DNA from: Croceicoccus sediminis | Lineage (GTDB): Bacteria; Pseudomonadota; Alphaproteobacteria; Sphingomonadales; Sphingomonadaceae | Direction: 5' to 3' | NCBI RefSeq assembly: GCF_007570835.1 | Contig: NZ_SUNC01000001.1 | Coordinates: 930,001 to 994,000, forward strand | DNA length: 64,000 bases | Shown here: piece by piece, positions 26,207 to 35,642 of the stretch | How positions within the stretch are numbered: position 1 is the first letter of the stretch | Layout: the number at the start of each line of letters is the position of its first letter | Made by a program: the position numbers and the translations under genes | The notes under the pieces: model-generated | What the model was told of the DNA's origin: nothing | Seen by the model: only the letters and a program-made list of their open reading frames with translations | Databases searched by the model: none

Positions 26207-27175
26207 TCATTGGCCGCTCTCCTGCGCCATGGCCTGTTCAGGCTGTTGCCCGGAGCCTGCCGTGTCCGAACGTTGCGGATCTTTTGCCGACAGTTCGGCA
26301 AAGGCCTTGGTGGCGAATTGTTCGAAAGTCGTGGCCTTGCGCCCCAGCAGCCATTCCAGGGTTCGCGGATTGCCGACGAAGTCGTAGCGCGCATACCAGG
26401 CCTGGATAGAGCGGACGATATCGGCCTGGTGCGTGAAGTCCTCGCCGGGATCGCGCGATCCCCACAAGGCGTCGATCAGGTCTTCGGGCGACCGTGCGAC
26501 AGGTTCGATCTCTCGCCCCATCACGCGCGACAGGATCCGCGCCATGCCATGCGGGGTGATCTTGTCCGGACCGGCAAGTTCATAAGTCGCGAAATAGTGC
26601 GCCGAGCCTTCGACCAGCACTTTGACCGCCACGTCGGTCAGGTCTTCCAGCGCGATATAGCTGTGCTTGCAGTGTGCCCGGCTGCCGGCGGCGTCGCCCG
26701 AATAGAACGGCATCGAACCCGTCTTCATCGCCGGGGCGACGTAGGCTTCCTGCAACATGTAGTCGCAAGGCCGCAGCGCGGTGAAATTGAGACCCGATTT
26801 CACCAGCGCCAGCTCATGTTCCAGCTTGTAGCGATGCTGGATGATGTCGATGAACGGCTGCAGCAGGGACAGGAACAGGACGTGGCGCACGCCGACCTTT
26901 TTTGCTGCCTCGACCATGGCAAAACCCATGTCGTATTCGCGCGGATGGGCACCGGGACTGATATGATAGACCGCCTCGCACCCGTCGAGCGCCTCGGCAT
27001 AAACGGCCGGATCGGCAAGGTCGCCGACAAACACCTCGCTTGCGCCCAGCCCCAGCACTTCATCGTCCCGGCCCGGTGTGCCGCGCGCGGCACGGACGTC
27101 GAAACCCGCTGCGGCAAGCTTCGGGATGACGAACTTGCCCTGATGGCCGAACGCTGCGGTAACGAGGATTTTCAC
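26207..27175 (-). CDS. NmrA-like NAD(P)-binding atypical SDR
   Basis: Atypical SDR of 322 residues, NmrA/HSCARG type. The N-terminal TAAFGHQGKFV is the GxxGxxG cofactor loop, and the middle VRHVLFLSLLQP and LRPCDYMLQE segments are typical; there is no classical YxxxK site. Such proteins can be NADP sensors or reductases of isoflavone and ether-type substrates. It follows the crotonase gene by 25 bases on the same strand. The C-terminus is a low-complexity Gln/Ser-rich tail. Confidence 0.83.
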   Translation of the reverse strand: MKILVTAAFGHQGKFVIPKLAAAGFDVRAARGTPGRDDEVLGLGASEVFVGDLADPAVYAEALDGCEAVYHISPGAHPREYDMGFAMVEAAKKVGVRHVLFLSLLQPFIDIIQHRYKLEHELALVKSGLNFTALRPCDYMLQEAYVAPAMKTGSMPFYSGDAAGSRAHCKHSYIALEDLTDVAVKVLVEGSAHYFATYELAGPDKITPHGMARILSRVMGREIEPVARSPEDLIDALWGSRDPGEDFTHQADIVRSIQAWYARYDFVGNPRTLEWLLGRKATTFEQFATKAFAELSAKDPQRSDTAGSGQQPEQAMAQESGQ

Positions 27176-27200
27176 TCTGCCGGTCTCCCAATCTGCATCG

Positions 27201-28079
27201 TCATTTCATCTCGAAGTAACCGGACTCGCCGGACACGATGTCGTCCTGCGACTGGATCGAAATCGGGCGGATGAGCGATCCGGAAATCTGGTGCGTCAGG
27301 TTCATCGAAAGGTCCCGGCTGAGCAGGGTCTTCCAGCGTTGCCGCGCGACCGCTGCCGTCAGGCCGCGCACTTCACGCGGGCGTGCCATCAGGTGCCGCG
27401 CCATGGCCCAGCTTTGCGCCGCAAGGTCGTCTCTGGGCACGATGTCGTTGACCAGTCCCCAGTCCAGCGCCTGCTGCGCGGAAATCGGCTGGCCCAGGTA
27501 CATCGCCTTGTTCGCCCGCTTTATGCCGATCAGTTCCTGCAAAATCAGGAAATTCCCGTCGCCGGGAACGATGCCCAGGGTGAAATGCGGTTCGACGAAA
27601 CGCGCGTCGGGCGTGCAAAGCGTGAGATCGGCCATGAAGGCGGTTTCGGTGTGAAACCCCGGCCCGTTCACCGCGGCGATCACGGGAATGTTCACGGCCC
27701 AGATCATCTCTTCCATGAGCTTGATCCCGTCGGTGTAGGTCCGGTCGTAAGGACCGTAGGCCGGGTCGAAGGCCGTCTTTGCGGCAGAGGCCCGCCCTGC
27801 GCTTTCGCGTGCGAGGACTTCGGCGCTGGGCGGCTTCATCGGCAGCGCCCAGTGATCGCCCGTGCCCGTCAGGATCATGACCTCGTTCTCGCGATCGGCG
27901 CCGACCGCGCGGAACATCTGTCCAAAGGCGCGGTGCAGTTCGAACCCGAACAGCACCGGGCCGCCATCGGTGTGCATCCGCACTTCGATGATGCCGTCCT
28001 CGCGCCTCATCGCGAAAAAGTCGGAAAAGCGCTGCGAGTAACTCTCGAACGGTTCTTCCGGCGGGAATGTCAGCGTCAT
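27201..28079 (-). CDS. Enoyl-CoA hydratase/isomerase (crotonase) family protein
   Basis: Crotonase-fold protein of 292 residues. It has oxyanion-hole strands at about 60-75 and the conserved PVIAAVNGPGFHTETAFMADLTL segment region near 140, followed by PHFTLGIVPGDGN and QPISAQQALDWGLVNDIV. It would hydrate, isomerise or cleave an enoyl- or oxo-acyl-CoA (or an unactivated beta-diketone). It lies between the Rieske and NmrA genes with gaps of about 25 bases, so it is in one operon. The PGDGN segment replaces the usual acidic catalytic stretch, so exact chemistry is open. Confidence 0.86.
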   Translation of the reverse strand: MTLTFPPEEPFESYSQRFSDFFAMRREDGIIEVRMHTDGGPVLFGFELHRAFGQMFRAVGADRENEVMILTGTGDHWALPMKPPSAEVLARESAGRASAAKTAFDPAYGPYDRTYTDGIKLMEEMIWAVNIPVIAAVNGPGFHTETAFMADLTLCTPDARFVEPHFTLGIVPGDGNFLILQELIGIKRANKAMYLGQPISAQQALDWGLVNDIVPRDDLAAQSWAMARHLMARPREVRGLTAAVARQRWKTLLSRDLSMNLTHQISGSLIRPISIQSQDDIVSGESGYFEMK

Positions 28080-28103
28080 CTCAGCATCCTCTTCGGCAGG
28101 GCA

Positions 28104-29168
28104 TCAAGCCGACATTTCGGGTTCGGACACGGTCGCCCCGTGCTCGGCATCGATCAACTTGGTCAGGATCTGCCGGGCTTTCCCAGCGGCCCGGTCGGTC
28201 GTCAGGAAGACGGGATTGAGACTGTCGAAATCGTTGTCGCCCATCCTTTCCTGAACCAGTGCGATCATCGGTTCGTCTTCGTGGCGAAAGGCCTTGTCGG
28301 TGCTCTCCCGGAACATCTCGGTCAGCTTTTCATCGTCGATCCGGCAGTTGCGCGCATTCATCCAGAAATAGTGTGCGGTCTTGCCCGTTTCGGGGGTGAG
28401 GAAGTGGGTGGACGGGATCAGCAGGGCGTTCTCGTCGCGCGGTTGTCCGCACTCTGTCGTGGCGACCTCGAGATAGAGGTTCGAAGGCGCTTCCCACCGC
28501 ATGTCCGCCGCCCGGTCGCAAGTTTCGGAAGGGCTGTCCCAGACCATCTTCTTGAAGGGCGTCACCGGCTCTCCATCGAAGAAATAGCTCGCCCAGACGG
28601 TTGAGCTGTCGCTCTTCATCTTGAACGTGACGTGTTCGCTGGAATCGGGATTGCCCAGGGCTGGATGCAGGAACTGCGCATGCGTGAGGTCCAGCAGGTT
28701 GTCGACCGCGAGCTGGTAGTTGCCCTTGACGTGCAGATAGCCGCGCGCGACCGCAAAGCGTTCGTTCCCGTAGAAGCCGCCGAAATCGGGCAGACGGTCT
28801 TCGTGCGCCTGTTCAGCGTCGCCCATCCAGATCCACGTGACGCCATACCGCTCCATCAAGGGATAACGGCGAACCGAGGCCGCCTTCGGCACCGGGCCGT
28901 GGTAATTGTGGATGCAGGCGCCATCGCTGCCGAAGCGAAGCCCGTGATAGGGGCACTGGATGGCATCGCCGACCAGCGCACCTTCCGAAAGGGGTGCGAA
29001 GCGGTGCGGGCAACGATCGGCAAGGGCGACGGGCGTATCGTCCGTCTCACGAAACAGCACGACCGGTTCGTCAAGAAACGTGCGGGCCAGCTGCGTGCGG
29101 CCGATCTCGTCGCTCCACGCGGCGGCATACCACGCGTTTCTCAGATATCTCGTCCTTGCCTCACCCAT
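28104..29168 (-). CDS. Rieske oxygenase, vanillate O-demethylase-like
   Basis: Rieske oxygenase of 354 residues, the length and style of VanA-type O-demethylase oxygenases. The iron-sulfur motif is C53-x-H55-x16-C72-x2-H75. The catalytic segment DNLLDLTHAQFLHP contains D160, H163 and H168, so the bridging residue is Asp, unlike the four Rieske proteins in the first 12 kb. It probably removes a methyl group or hydroxylates a methoxylated or carboxylated substrate. It is in an operon between the CoA-transferase (41 bases) and the crotonase (24 bases). No VanB-type reductase is present here. Confidence 0.9.
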   Translation of the reverse strand: MGEARTRYLRNAWYAAAWSDEIGRTQLARTFLDEPVVLFRETDDTPVALADRCPHRFAPLSEGALVGDAIQCPYHGLRFGSDGACIHNYHGPVPKAASVRRYPLMERYGVTWIWMGDAEQAHEDRLPDFGGFYGNERFAVARGYLHVKGNYQLAVDNLLDLTHAQFLHPALGNPDSSEHVTFKMKSDSSTVWASYFFDGEPVTPFKKMVWDSPSETCDRAADMRWEAPSNLYLEVATTECGQPRDENALLIPSTHFLTPETGKTAHYFWMNARNCRIDDEKLTEMFRESTDKAFRHEDEPMIALVQERMGDNDFDSLNPVFLTTDRAAGKARQILTKLIDAEHGATVSEPEMSA

Positions 29169-29209
29169 CTCGCTCTTTTCCGTTTCCTTGCGTTCTCAGC
29201 CCGTGCCGG

Positions 29210-30382
29210 TCATTCCAGATCCGCGCCGATCCTGTCCGCGCTTATCGGCGGCGTCCCGATCAAGGCGTTGTGCTCTCCCATTGCCGGGGCGGGGACGGTG
29301 AATTCCGGGCGCTGGCCGTCGAAGCTCAGCGGCAGGCCCATGATGCGCAGTTTCTCGTCAGGCGATGTCTGCAGCATGCCCAGCGCCGCGATCTGCGGAT
29401 GGGCGAGCACTTGGTCGAAAGTCTGGATCGGGGAATGCGGCACCCCTGCCTTGAGCAGCAGGCCTTCCCAATGGGCGACGTCCTGCGTGCCCAGGATTTC
29501 CTGAAGAATGGGCAGCAGCACCGCCCTGTTCTTCACGCGATCGGCATTGGTGGCAAAGCGCGGGTCGGCGGGAAGGTCCGGCCTTTCGATGGCCGCGGCC
29601 AGCTTGCGAAACAGCCCGTCGTTGCCGGCCAGGATCATGATCTCGCCATCACGCGCCTCGAACGCCTGATACGGCACGATCTGTACGGCGCCCGACCCTT
29701 CCCTTCGCGGCAGATCGCCTGAGGCGAGGTAGTTGCCCAAAGGAACGGTCAGCCAGCCGAGCGCGGTTTCAAGCAGCGAGGTATCGACCCGCCCCCCCTG
29801 CCCCGTGCGCCTGCGTTCGTAAAGCGCGGCCAGAATGCCGATCGCGGCCCAAAGGCCCATTCCCATGTCGACGATCGAGACGGCAACGCGCACCGACGGG
29901 CGCCCCTCCTCGCCCATCATGCTCATCATGCCGCTGAAAGCCTGAAGCAGCGGATCGTAGCCGGGACGATCCCGCAAGGGGCCGGTGTTGCCGAAAGCGC
30001 CGCAATTGCAATAGATGAGATCGGGACGCTTGGCCGTGAGATCCTCGGCACCGAAGCCCAATCGCTCCATCGCGCCGAACTTCATGTTGTGAACAACGAC
30101 ATCGGCCTTTTCGACGATGAATTCACGCAGTCTTTCCGCGCTTACCGTGTCCTTGAGGTCCAGCGCGACGCTGCTCTTGCTCCGGTTCAACACCTGGAAC
30201 ATGACCGACTTGCCTTCCCAGAAGGGTGGGCCCCAGCCCCGCGCATAGTCGCCGCCGTCCGCATTCTCGACCTTGATGACATCGGCACCCAGCTCGCCCA
30301 GGATCAGCCCGGCATAGGGCGCAGCGACGCTGTGGCCGAATTCGACGACCGTGATCCCTTCCAGTGGGCGGTTACTCAGCAT
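29210..30382 (-). CDS. CaiB/BaiF family CoA-transferase (class III)
   Basis: Class III CoA-transferase of 390 residues that moves CoA between acyl-CoA and a free acid through an aspartyl-CoA anhydride. It begins PLEGITVVEFGHSVAAPYAG. The conserved GYDPLLQAFSG segment near residue 136 and the VDTSLLETALGW stretch are visible. It is first in the minus-strand operon leading to the Rieske gene and shares a promoter region, with LacI-type operator 30485-30510, with the divergent acyl-CoA dehydrogenase. It may activate the acid handled by that dehydrogenase. Confidence 0.92.
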   Translation of the reverse strand: MLSNRPLEGITVVEFGHSVAAPYAGLILGELGADVIKVENADGGDYARGWGPPFWEGKSVMFQVLNRSKSSVALDLKDTVSAERLREFIVEKADVVVHNMKFGAMERLGFGAEDLTAKRPDLIYCNCGAFGNTGPLRDRPGYDPLLQAFSGMMSMMGEEGRPSVRVAVSIVDMGMGLWAAIGILAALYERRRTGQGGRVDTSLLETALGWLTVPLGNYLASGDLPRREGSGAVQIVPYQAFEARDGEIMILAGNDGLFRKLAAAIERPDLPADPRFATNADRVKNRAVLLPILQEILGTQDVAHWEGLLLKAGVPHSPIQTFDQVLAHPQIAALGMLQTSPDEKLRIMGLPLSFDGQRPEFTVPAPAMGEHNALIGTPPISADRIGADLE

Positions 30383-30484
30383 CCGGGGCGTTTCCTCTTC
30401 CTGCCTGGCTATTCGTGCCTGTCGCCGATTTCCGATTCGGATCGATCTGTGCAGCCACTCGCGACCATAAGGACCGCGACACCC

Positions 30485-30510
30485 GTGTCAATGAACCGTT
30501 TCATTGACAC
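30485..30510. promoter_or_regulatory. LacI-type operator in divergent promoter
   Basis: Perfect 11-bp inverted repeat (GTGTCAATGAA / TTCATTGACAC) around CCGT. Its core TGAACCGTTTCA differs by one symmetric pair from the TGAAACGTTTCA of the 38173 site and has the central CG of LacI/GalR operators. It lies 51 bases before the acyl-CoA dehydrogenase start and 103 before the CoA-transferase start. The LacI regulator at 33145 is the likely ligand (inference). Confidence 0.75.
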
Positions 30511-30560
30511 CTCGTGGGAGCCTGCTATCCGCTCCTCAAGACCACAGGAAGGGCAAGCTT

Positions 30561-31727
30561 ATGACCATGATGGACACCGGGCTGGACTATCCCGAATTGC
30601 GCGATTCCATCGCCCGCCTCTGCGCGGATTTCCCGGGAAGCTACTGGCGCGAACTCGAAGATCGCAGCGGCTATCCGACCGAATTCGTCGCCGCGCTGAC
30701 CGAGGCGGGCTTTCTCGGCATGCTCGTACCCGAAGAATATGGCGGTTCGGGCCTGCCGCTGCGCGCGGCGGCGGTCGTGCTGGAAGAAATCAACGCCAAT
30801 GGCTGCGTCGCCAGCCAGAGCCACGCCCAGATGTACATCATGGGCACATTGCTGCGGCACGGCAGCGATGCACAGAAGGCGAAGTACCTGCCGGGGATAG
30901 CCGCGGGCGAGCTGCGCCTGCAGGCGTTCGGCATCACCGAACCGACGACCGGATCGGACACGACCAGCCTGAAAACCCATGCAGAGCGGCGCGGCGATAC
31001 CTACGTCGTCAACGGGCAGAAAGTCTGGACCTCGCGGGCAGAGCACTCCGACCTCATGCTCCTGCTGGCGCGCACGACACCGCTTTCGGAAGTGAAGAAA
31101 CGCACCGAGGGCCTGTCGGTATTCCTGATCGACATCCGCGAAGCGCAAGGGCGCGGCCTCGACATCCGGCCGATCGACGCGATGATCAATCACAACGCCA
31201 CCGAAGTGTTCTTCGACAACCTCGAAATTCCGGCAGATTCGCTGGTCGGAGAGGAAGGCCAGGGCTTCCGCTATATCCTGAGCGGCATGAATGCCGAACG
31301 CATCCTCGTTGCCACGGAAGCCGTCGGCGATGGCCGCTGGTGCCTGAAACGCGCGGTCGAATACGCCAACGAACGTGTCGTCTTCGGCAAGTCGATCGGC
31401 AGCAACCAGGGGGTCCAGTTCCCCTTGGCACGCGCGCACGTAGAGCTGGAATCGGCAGACCTCCTATGCCGCAAAGCCGCGGCCCTGTTCGAAGCCGGTG
31501 AGGATTGCGGCAGCGAAGCGAACATTGCCAAGCTGGTGGCGTCCGAGGCCGCTTTCCACGCAGCCGACATCGCAATGCAGACGCACGGCGGATTCTCGTT
31601 CGCGCGCGAATATGAGATCGAACGCAAGTGGCGCGAAACGCGGCTCTACCAGATCGCACCGATCTCGACGAACATGGTGCTCGCCTACGTCGGGCAGCAC
31701 GTGCTCGGGCTGGGCCGGTCTTACTGA
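30561..31727 (+). CDS. Acyl-CoA dehydrogenase
   Basis: FAD-dependent acyl-CoA dehydrogenase of 388 residues that forms an alpha,beta-enoyl-CoA and passes electrons to ETF. Visible are the FAD/substrate loop LQAFGITEPTTGSDTTSLKT near 120, VNGQKVWTSRAEHS near 155, and the C-terminal HGGFSFAREYEIER segment near 345 where the catalytic Glu region lies. The ATG at 30561 follows AGGAAGGG. It is the first gene of a plus-strand operon and overlaps the next gene by one base (TGATG). A branched short-chain dicarboxylyl-CoA (such as methylsuccinyl-CoA) is one candidate substrate, from context only. Confidence 0.92.
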   Translation: MTMMDTGLDYPELRDSIARLCADFPGSYWRELEDRSGYPTEFVAALTEAGFLGMLVPEEYGGSGLPLRAAAVVLEEINANGCVASQSHAQMYIMGTLLRHGSDAQKAKYLPGIAAGELRLQAFGITEPTTGSDTTSLKTHAERRGDTYVVNGQKVWTSRAEHSDLMLLLARTTPLSEVKKRTEGLSVFLIDIREAQGRGLDIRPIDAMINHNATEVFFDNLEIPADSLVGEEGQGFRYILSGMNAERILVATEAVGDGRWCLKRAVEYANERVVFGKSIGSNQGVQFPLARAHVELESADLLCRKAAALFEAGEDCGSEANIAKLVASEAAFHAADIAMQTHGGFSFAREYEIERKWRETRLYQIAPISTNMVLAYVGQHVLGLGRSY

Positions 31728-33064
31728 TGAGCAGCCTGACCGCAGACATTGCCCGCGATGCCTGCACCTTGGCCCCGGGCGATATCCCGCCCGAAGCCCG
31801 GCGGGTGGCACGCCACTGCATGTTGGACCTGCTGGGCGTGACGCTGGCCGGTGCCGACGATCCCGTAACCCGCATCCTGCGGGCCGAAGCGGAGGAGGAG
31901 CAGGCGCGGCCCGCAAGCACCGTGATCGGTACGCCGCTGCGAACGAGCGTGCTGCAGGCCGCGGTCATCAACGGCACAGCTTCCCACGCGCTCGACTATG
32001 ACGATGTCAGCCTCGCGCTGAACGGGCATCCGACCGCGGCGATCCTGCCTGCCCTGCTGGCGCAGGCCGAGGCGACGGGAGCCACGGGCGAAGCGGTGAT
32101 GACGGCATTCGTCGCCGGATACGAAGCCGCTTGCCGCATCGGAACGCTGATGCAGCCCGACCACTACCGGCGCGGGTTCCACAACACCGCCACCATCGGG
32201 GCGCTGGGCGCGGCCATCGCATGCTCCCGCCTGCTGGGTAGCGACACGGCGACGACGCAGCGCGCCATCGGTATCGCCGGAACCCTGGCGGCGGGTCTGA
32301 AGCACTCCTTCGGAACGATGTGCAAACCGCTCCACGCCGGCTGGGCCAACCGCACCGGCCTGATGGCCGCGCGCTATGCGATGCAGGGGATGAGCGCGCG
32401 CGAGGACATGCTCGACGCGGCGGGCGGCTTCGCGCACGTGTTGAGCCGGGATCACAATGTCGAGGGCGCCCGTGCCGAGCCCCCCGGCGGCTGGCACATC
32501 CTGTCCAATCTCTTCAAGTATCACGCCGCCTGCTACAACACCCATGCGGCGATCGACGCGGCGCGCGAGATCGCCTGCCAGCCGGATTTCGGCCCCGATG
32601 CGATCAGCAGCGTTACCGTACGGGTTAATCCGGTGCTCGACACCGTCTGCAACATCCGCCAGCCATCGACCGGGCTGGAGACGAAGTTCAGCCTCACCCA
32701 CACGGTCGCACTGGCCCTCTGCGGGATCGACACGGCCAGCATCGCGACCTTTTCTGACGCCAACGCCGTCCGCCCCGATCTGGTCGCCATGCGCGACAGG
32801 GTCTCGGTAGAATGGATCGATGCGCCCGATACGTTCGCCCGCGTGATCGTGAAACGCCGCGATGGCGAGCGTTTCGAGGCGACGGGCGACAGCAGCGTCG
32901 CGAGTGCCGATCTGGACGAGCAGGAAGAGAGACTGGCAGCGAAATTCACCGCGCTGGTGGGCCCGATACTGGGCAACGAGCGCACGGACCGCCTTATCGA
33001 TACCGTCAGCCGGTTTGAACTGCTGGACGATATTGCCCCGTTGCTCGCGTATCAGTGCGGTTGA
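31727..33064 (+). CDS. MmgE/PrpD family protein
   Basis: MmgE/PrpD-family protein of 445 residues. The family contains 2-methylcitrate dehydratase, aconitate decarboxylase and less known dehydratases. Recognisable blocks are HALDYDD near 85, GFHNTATIGALGAA near 146, KPLHAGWANRTGL near 202, KYHAACYNTHAAIDA near 265 and ETKFSLTHTVALAL near 322. Its ATG overlaps the stop of the acyl-CoA dehydrogenase. A role in dehydrating or decarboxylating a C5-C7 tricarboxylic or dicarboxylic acid is possible; the specific reaction is not decided by sequence. Confidence 0.88.
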   Translation: MSSLTADIARDACTLAPGDIPPEARRVARHCMLDLLGVTLAGADDPVTRILRAEAEEEQARPASTVIGTPLRTSVLQAAVINGTASHALDYDDVSLALNGHPTAAILPALLAQAEATGATGEAVMTAFVAGYEAACRIGTLMQPDHYRRGFHNTATIGALGAAIACSRLLGSDTATTQRAIGIAGTLAAGLKHSFGTMCKPLHAGWANRTGLMAARYAMQGMSAREDMLDAAGGFAHVLSRDHNVEGARAEPPGGWHILSNLFKYHAACYNTHAAIDAAREIACQPDFGPDAISSVTVRVNPVLDTVCNIRQPSTGLETKFSLTHTVALALCGIDTASIATFSDANAVRPDLVAMRDRVSVEWIDAPDTFARVIVKRRDGERFEATGDSSVASADLDEQEERLAAKFTALVGPILGNERTDRLIDTVSRFELLDDIAPLLAYQCG

Positions 33065-33144
33065 CAGCGGTTCGTGAAGCTGGCGGAGTAATCGCGCGGC
33101 ACTGAGAAGGTTGCCCACAACCGTTCAAACACGAGGCGCAATGC

Positions 33145-34167
33145 ATGGCCAAAAGGCCGACAATCAAGGAATTGGCGGCGGAGGCAGGCGTGTCCGTGGG
33201 CACCGCGTCGCGGGTCATCAACAAGCATCCCAACGTCGGCGAAGCGGTCCTGCGCAAAGTGAACGAGGCGATCGAGCGTCTTGGCTTCACGCCCGATTCC
33301 GCGGCGCAGAGCATGCGCGGCGGCACCACCCGCAGCATCGGCATCATCATTCGCGACATAACCGTCCCCGCCCTCGCCAGCTTTACGAGAGCGGCGCAAG
33401 ACACCCTGGAAGAGGCCGGCTACGTCCTCATCGTCCTGTGCTCGACCGACTCCAAGGAGCGCGAGCTGGAACTGCTCGACGTCCTTCGCAAGCGCCGCGT
33501 CGACGGTTTGATCATGGCCACCTCGTCAGAGCGCGATCCCGACGTCCTGGCCGCGTGTGAGCGGCTGGAATTGCCGATCCTGCTGCTGGACCGCGAATAT
33601 CCGAAAGACTGGGACGCGGTGCTGGTCGATCATGAGGCAGGCATGGAAGAGGCGATGGATCACCTCCTGTCGCTAGGCCATTGCCGCATCGGGCTCGTGA
33701 CCGGCCAGCCGACCGTCCGGCCATCGCGGGCGCGCACCGAAGGCTATCGGCGCAAGCTGGAAGAGGCCGGAATCGCCTACGACCCGGCGCTGGTTCGCAC
33801 CGGCGGGTTCGATCTCAATTCCGCCTTTTTCGAGGCATCGGCCCTGCTCTCGCTGCAAGATCGGCCCACGGCCCTGATCGCGGGCGGGATCAATATGCTG
33901 GGCGGAGCCATTCGCGCGATCCGCGCCGCAAGATTATCGGTGCCCGGCGACATCTCTCTGATCGGCAGTGCCGACACCGAGCTTGCCATGTTCTCGACCC
34001 CGCCGACCAACGTGATCAGCCACGACGCGGCCGAACAGGGCCGGCTGAGCGCGCAACTGATCCTGAACCGGCTGGCGGGCCGATCGGGACCGGACCCGCA
34101 CCGGCTGACCCTTTCCAGCCAGTACGTGATGCGCGGGTCTTGCGCGCCTCCGGCCAAGTCCGGTTAA
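33145..34167 (+). CDS. LacI-family transcriptional regulator
   Basis: LacI/GalR regulator of 340 residues: N-terminal helix-turn-helix TIKELAAEAGVSVGTASRVI at about 6-25, a hinge ending LGFTPDSAAQSM, then a periplasmic-binding-protein-like effector domain. It likely binds the CG-centred palindromes at 30485-30510 and 38173-38184, which flank the block containing it. A weaker AACCGTTCA half-match at about 33117-33130, just before its own start, could be autoregulatory. The stop overlaps the convergent aldehyde dehydrogenase by 4 bases. The effector is unknown. Confidence 0.92.
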   Translation: MAKRPTIKELAAEAGVSVGTASRVINKHPNVGEAVLRKVNEAIERLGFTPDSAAQSMRGGTTRSIGIIIRDITVPALASFTRAAQDTLEEAGYVLIVLCSTDSKERELELLDVLRKRRVDGLIMATSSERDPDVLAACERLELPILLLDREYPKDWDAVLVDHEAGMEEAMDHLLSLGHCRIGLVTGQPTVRPSRARTEGYRRKLEEAGIAYDPALVRTGGFDLNSAFFEASALLSLQDRPTALIAGGINMLGGAIRAIRAARLSVPGDISLIGSADTELAMFSTPPTNVISHDAAEQGRLSAQLILNRLAGRSGPDPHRLTLSSQYVMRGSCAPPAKSG

Positions 34168-35642
34168 CGCATGACGAAGGGGTTGCCGGTTGCCATCTGC
34201 TGCGCGATCCACACCGACTTCGTCTGCATGTATTCCATCATCGCTTCCTTGCCGCTTTCGCGGCCCTGCCCGGATCGCTTGAACCCGCCGAAAGGCGACA
34301 TGAAGCTGACCGCGCGGTAGGTATTGATCCAGACCGTGCCCGCCTTCAGCCGTTCCGCCATGCGCAGCGCGCGGCCAATGTCCGACGTCCATACGCCTGC
34401 GGCAAGGCCGTAGACGATGTCGTTGCCGATCCGCACGGCATCTTCCTCGGTATCGAACGGAATGATCGACAGGACCGGGCCGAAGATTTCCTCCTGCGCG
34501 ATCGTCATGTCGTTCGTCACGCCGGTAAAGATGGTCGGCTCCACGAAACGGCCACCCTGGCTGCCGCTGCCCGTGTAAGGCTTTCCGCCCAGCACGCAGG
34601 TCGCGCCATCGCGTTTCGCGATCTCGATATAGCGAAGGACTTTCTCGTACTGCGGCACCGTGGTGACCGGCCCGACGTGCGTGTCCATCGACATCGGATC
34701 GCCGATCGCGGCCTGGCTCGCCACTTCGACAAGGCGGGCGACAAGCGCGTCGTGCACCGATCGCTGAACCAGCAGGCGAGAGCCTGCAAGGCAGGTCTGC
34801 CCGGTCGCGGCGAAAATTCCGGAGATCGCACCGTTCACGGCCGCATCGATATCCGCATCCTCGAACACTATGTTGGGCGACTTTCCGCCCAGTTCGAGGG
34901 TGACCGGCATGATCTTGCGCGCGGCGCTTTCATAGACCTTCTGACCGGCCATGTCCGAACCGGTGAACGCGGCCTTGGCGACGTCGGGATGCTCCACCAG
35001 CGGGGCACCGGCTTCGATCCCCATGCCCGTCACGCAGTTGACCACGCCGTCTGGAAAGCCCGCTTCCCTGACGAGGTCCATGAACTCCAGCGTGGAGGTC
35101 GAGGTGAATTCCGACGGCTTGACCACCGCTGTGTTCCCGGCGGCAAGCGCAGGCGCCAGCTTCCAGGCGAGCAGCAGCAGCGGGGAATTCCACGCCGTGA
35201 TCATCGCCACCACGCCAAGCGGTTCATGGGTGGTGAAATTGAGCATGCCGGGACGGTCCGATGGCAGCACGGCGCCTTCGATCTTGTCGGCCATCCCGCC
35301 GTAATAGCGGTACCACTCCGCAAGGTACTTCGTCTGCAGGCTCATCTCGGCAATCAGCTTGCCGTTGTCGCGCACTTCCAGTTCGGCGAGGCGTTCGGAT
35401 TCACGCTCGATGATCTCGGCCAGCTTTACCAGCAGCTTGCCGCGCGCGGTGGGCCGCATTGTCGCCCATTCGCCTGCTTCGAATGCCGCCTTGGCCGCCG
35501 CCACCGCGCGGTCCACGTCTTGCGCGTTACCACGCGCGATCTTCGCCCAGACCTCGCCGGTATAGGGGTTGTCTGTGTCGAAATATTCGCCGCTCGACGG
35601 TTCGACCCACGCGCCGCCGATGTAATGACGATAGGTTTTCAT
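34164..35642 (-). CDS. NAD(P)-dependent aldehyde dehydrogenase
   Basis: Aldehyde dehydrogenase of 492 residues that oxidises an aldehyde to an acid. Key parts are the ITAWNSPLLLLAWKLAPALAAG cofactor region near 150, the ELGGKSPNIVFEDAD block with the general-base Glu near 255, and the nucleophile Cys in GQTCLAGSR near 290. The ending VSFMSPFGGFKRSGQGRESG is typical. It follows the zinc alcohol dehydrogenase with an ATGA overlap, so alcohol to aldehyde to acid is a likely two-step unit. Substrate unknown. Confidence 0.93.
   Translation of the reverse strand: MKTYRHYIGGAWVEPSSGEYFDTDNPYTGEVWAKIARGNAQDVDRAVAAAKAAFEAGEWATMRPTARGKLLVKLAEIIERESERLAELEVRDNGKLIAEMSLQTKYLAEWYRYYGGMADKIEGAVLPSDRPGMLNFTTHEPLGVVAMITAWNSPLLLLAWKLAPALAAGNTAVVKPSEFTSTSTLEFMDLVREAGFPDGVVNCVTGMGIEAGAPLVEHPDVAKAAFTGSDMAGQKVYESAARKIMPVTLELGGKSPNIVFEDADIDAAVNGAISGIFAATGQTCLAGSRLLVQRSVHDALVARLVEVASQAAIGDPMSMDTHVGPVTTVPQYEKVLRYIEIAKRDGATCVLGGKPYTGSGSQGGRFVEPTIFTGVTNDMTIAQEEIFGPVLSIIPFDTEEDAVRIGNDIVYGLAAGVWTSDIGRALRMAERLKAGTVWINTYRAVSFMSPFGGFKRSGQGRESGKEAMMEYMQTKSVWIAQQMATGNPFVMR

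Noticed and set aside
24331-26409. 692-codon plus-strand frame opposite the TonB receptor
   Set aside because: Antisense shadow of a well-supported receptor gene.
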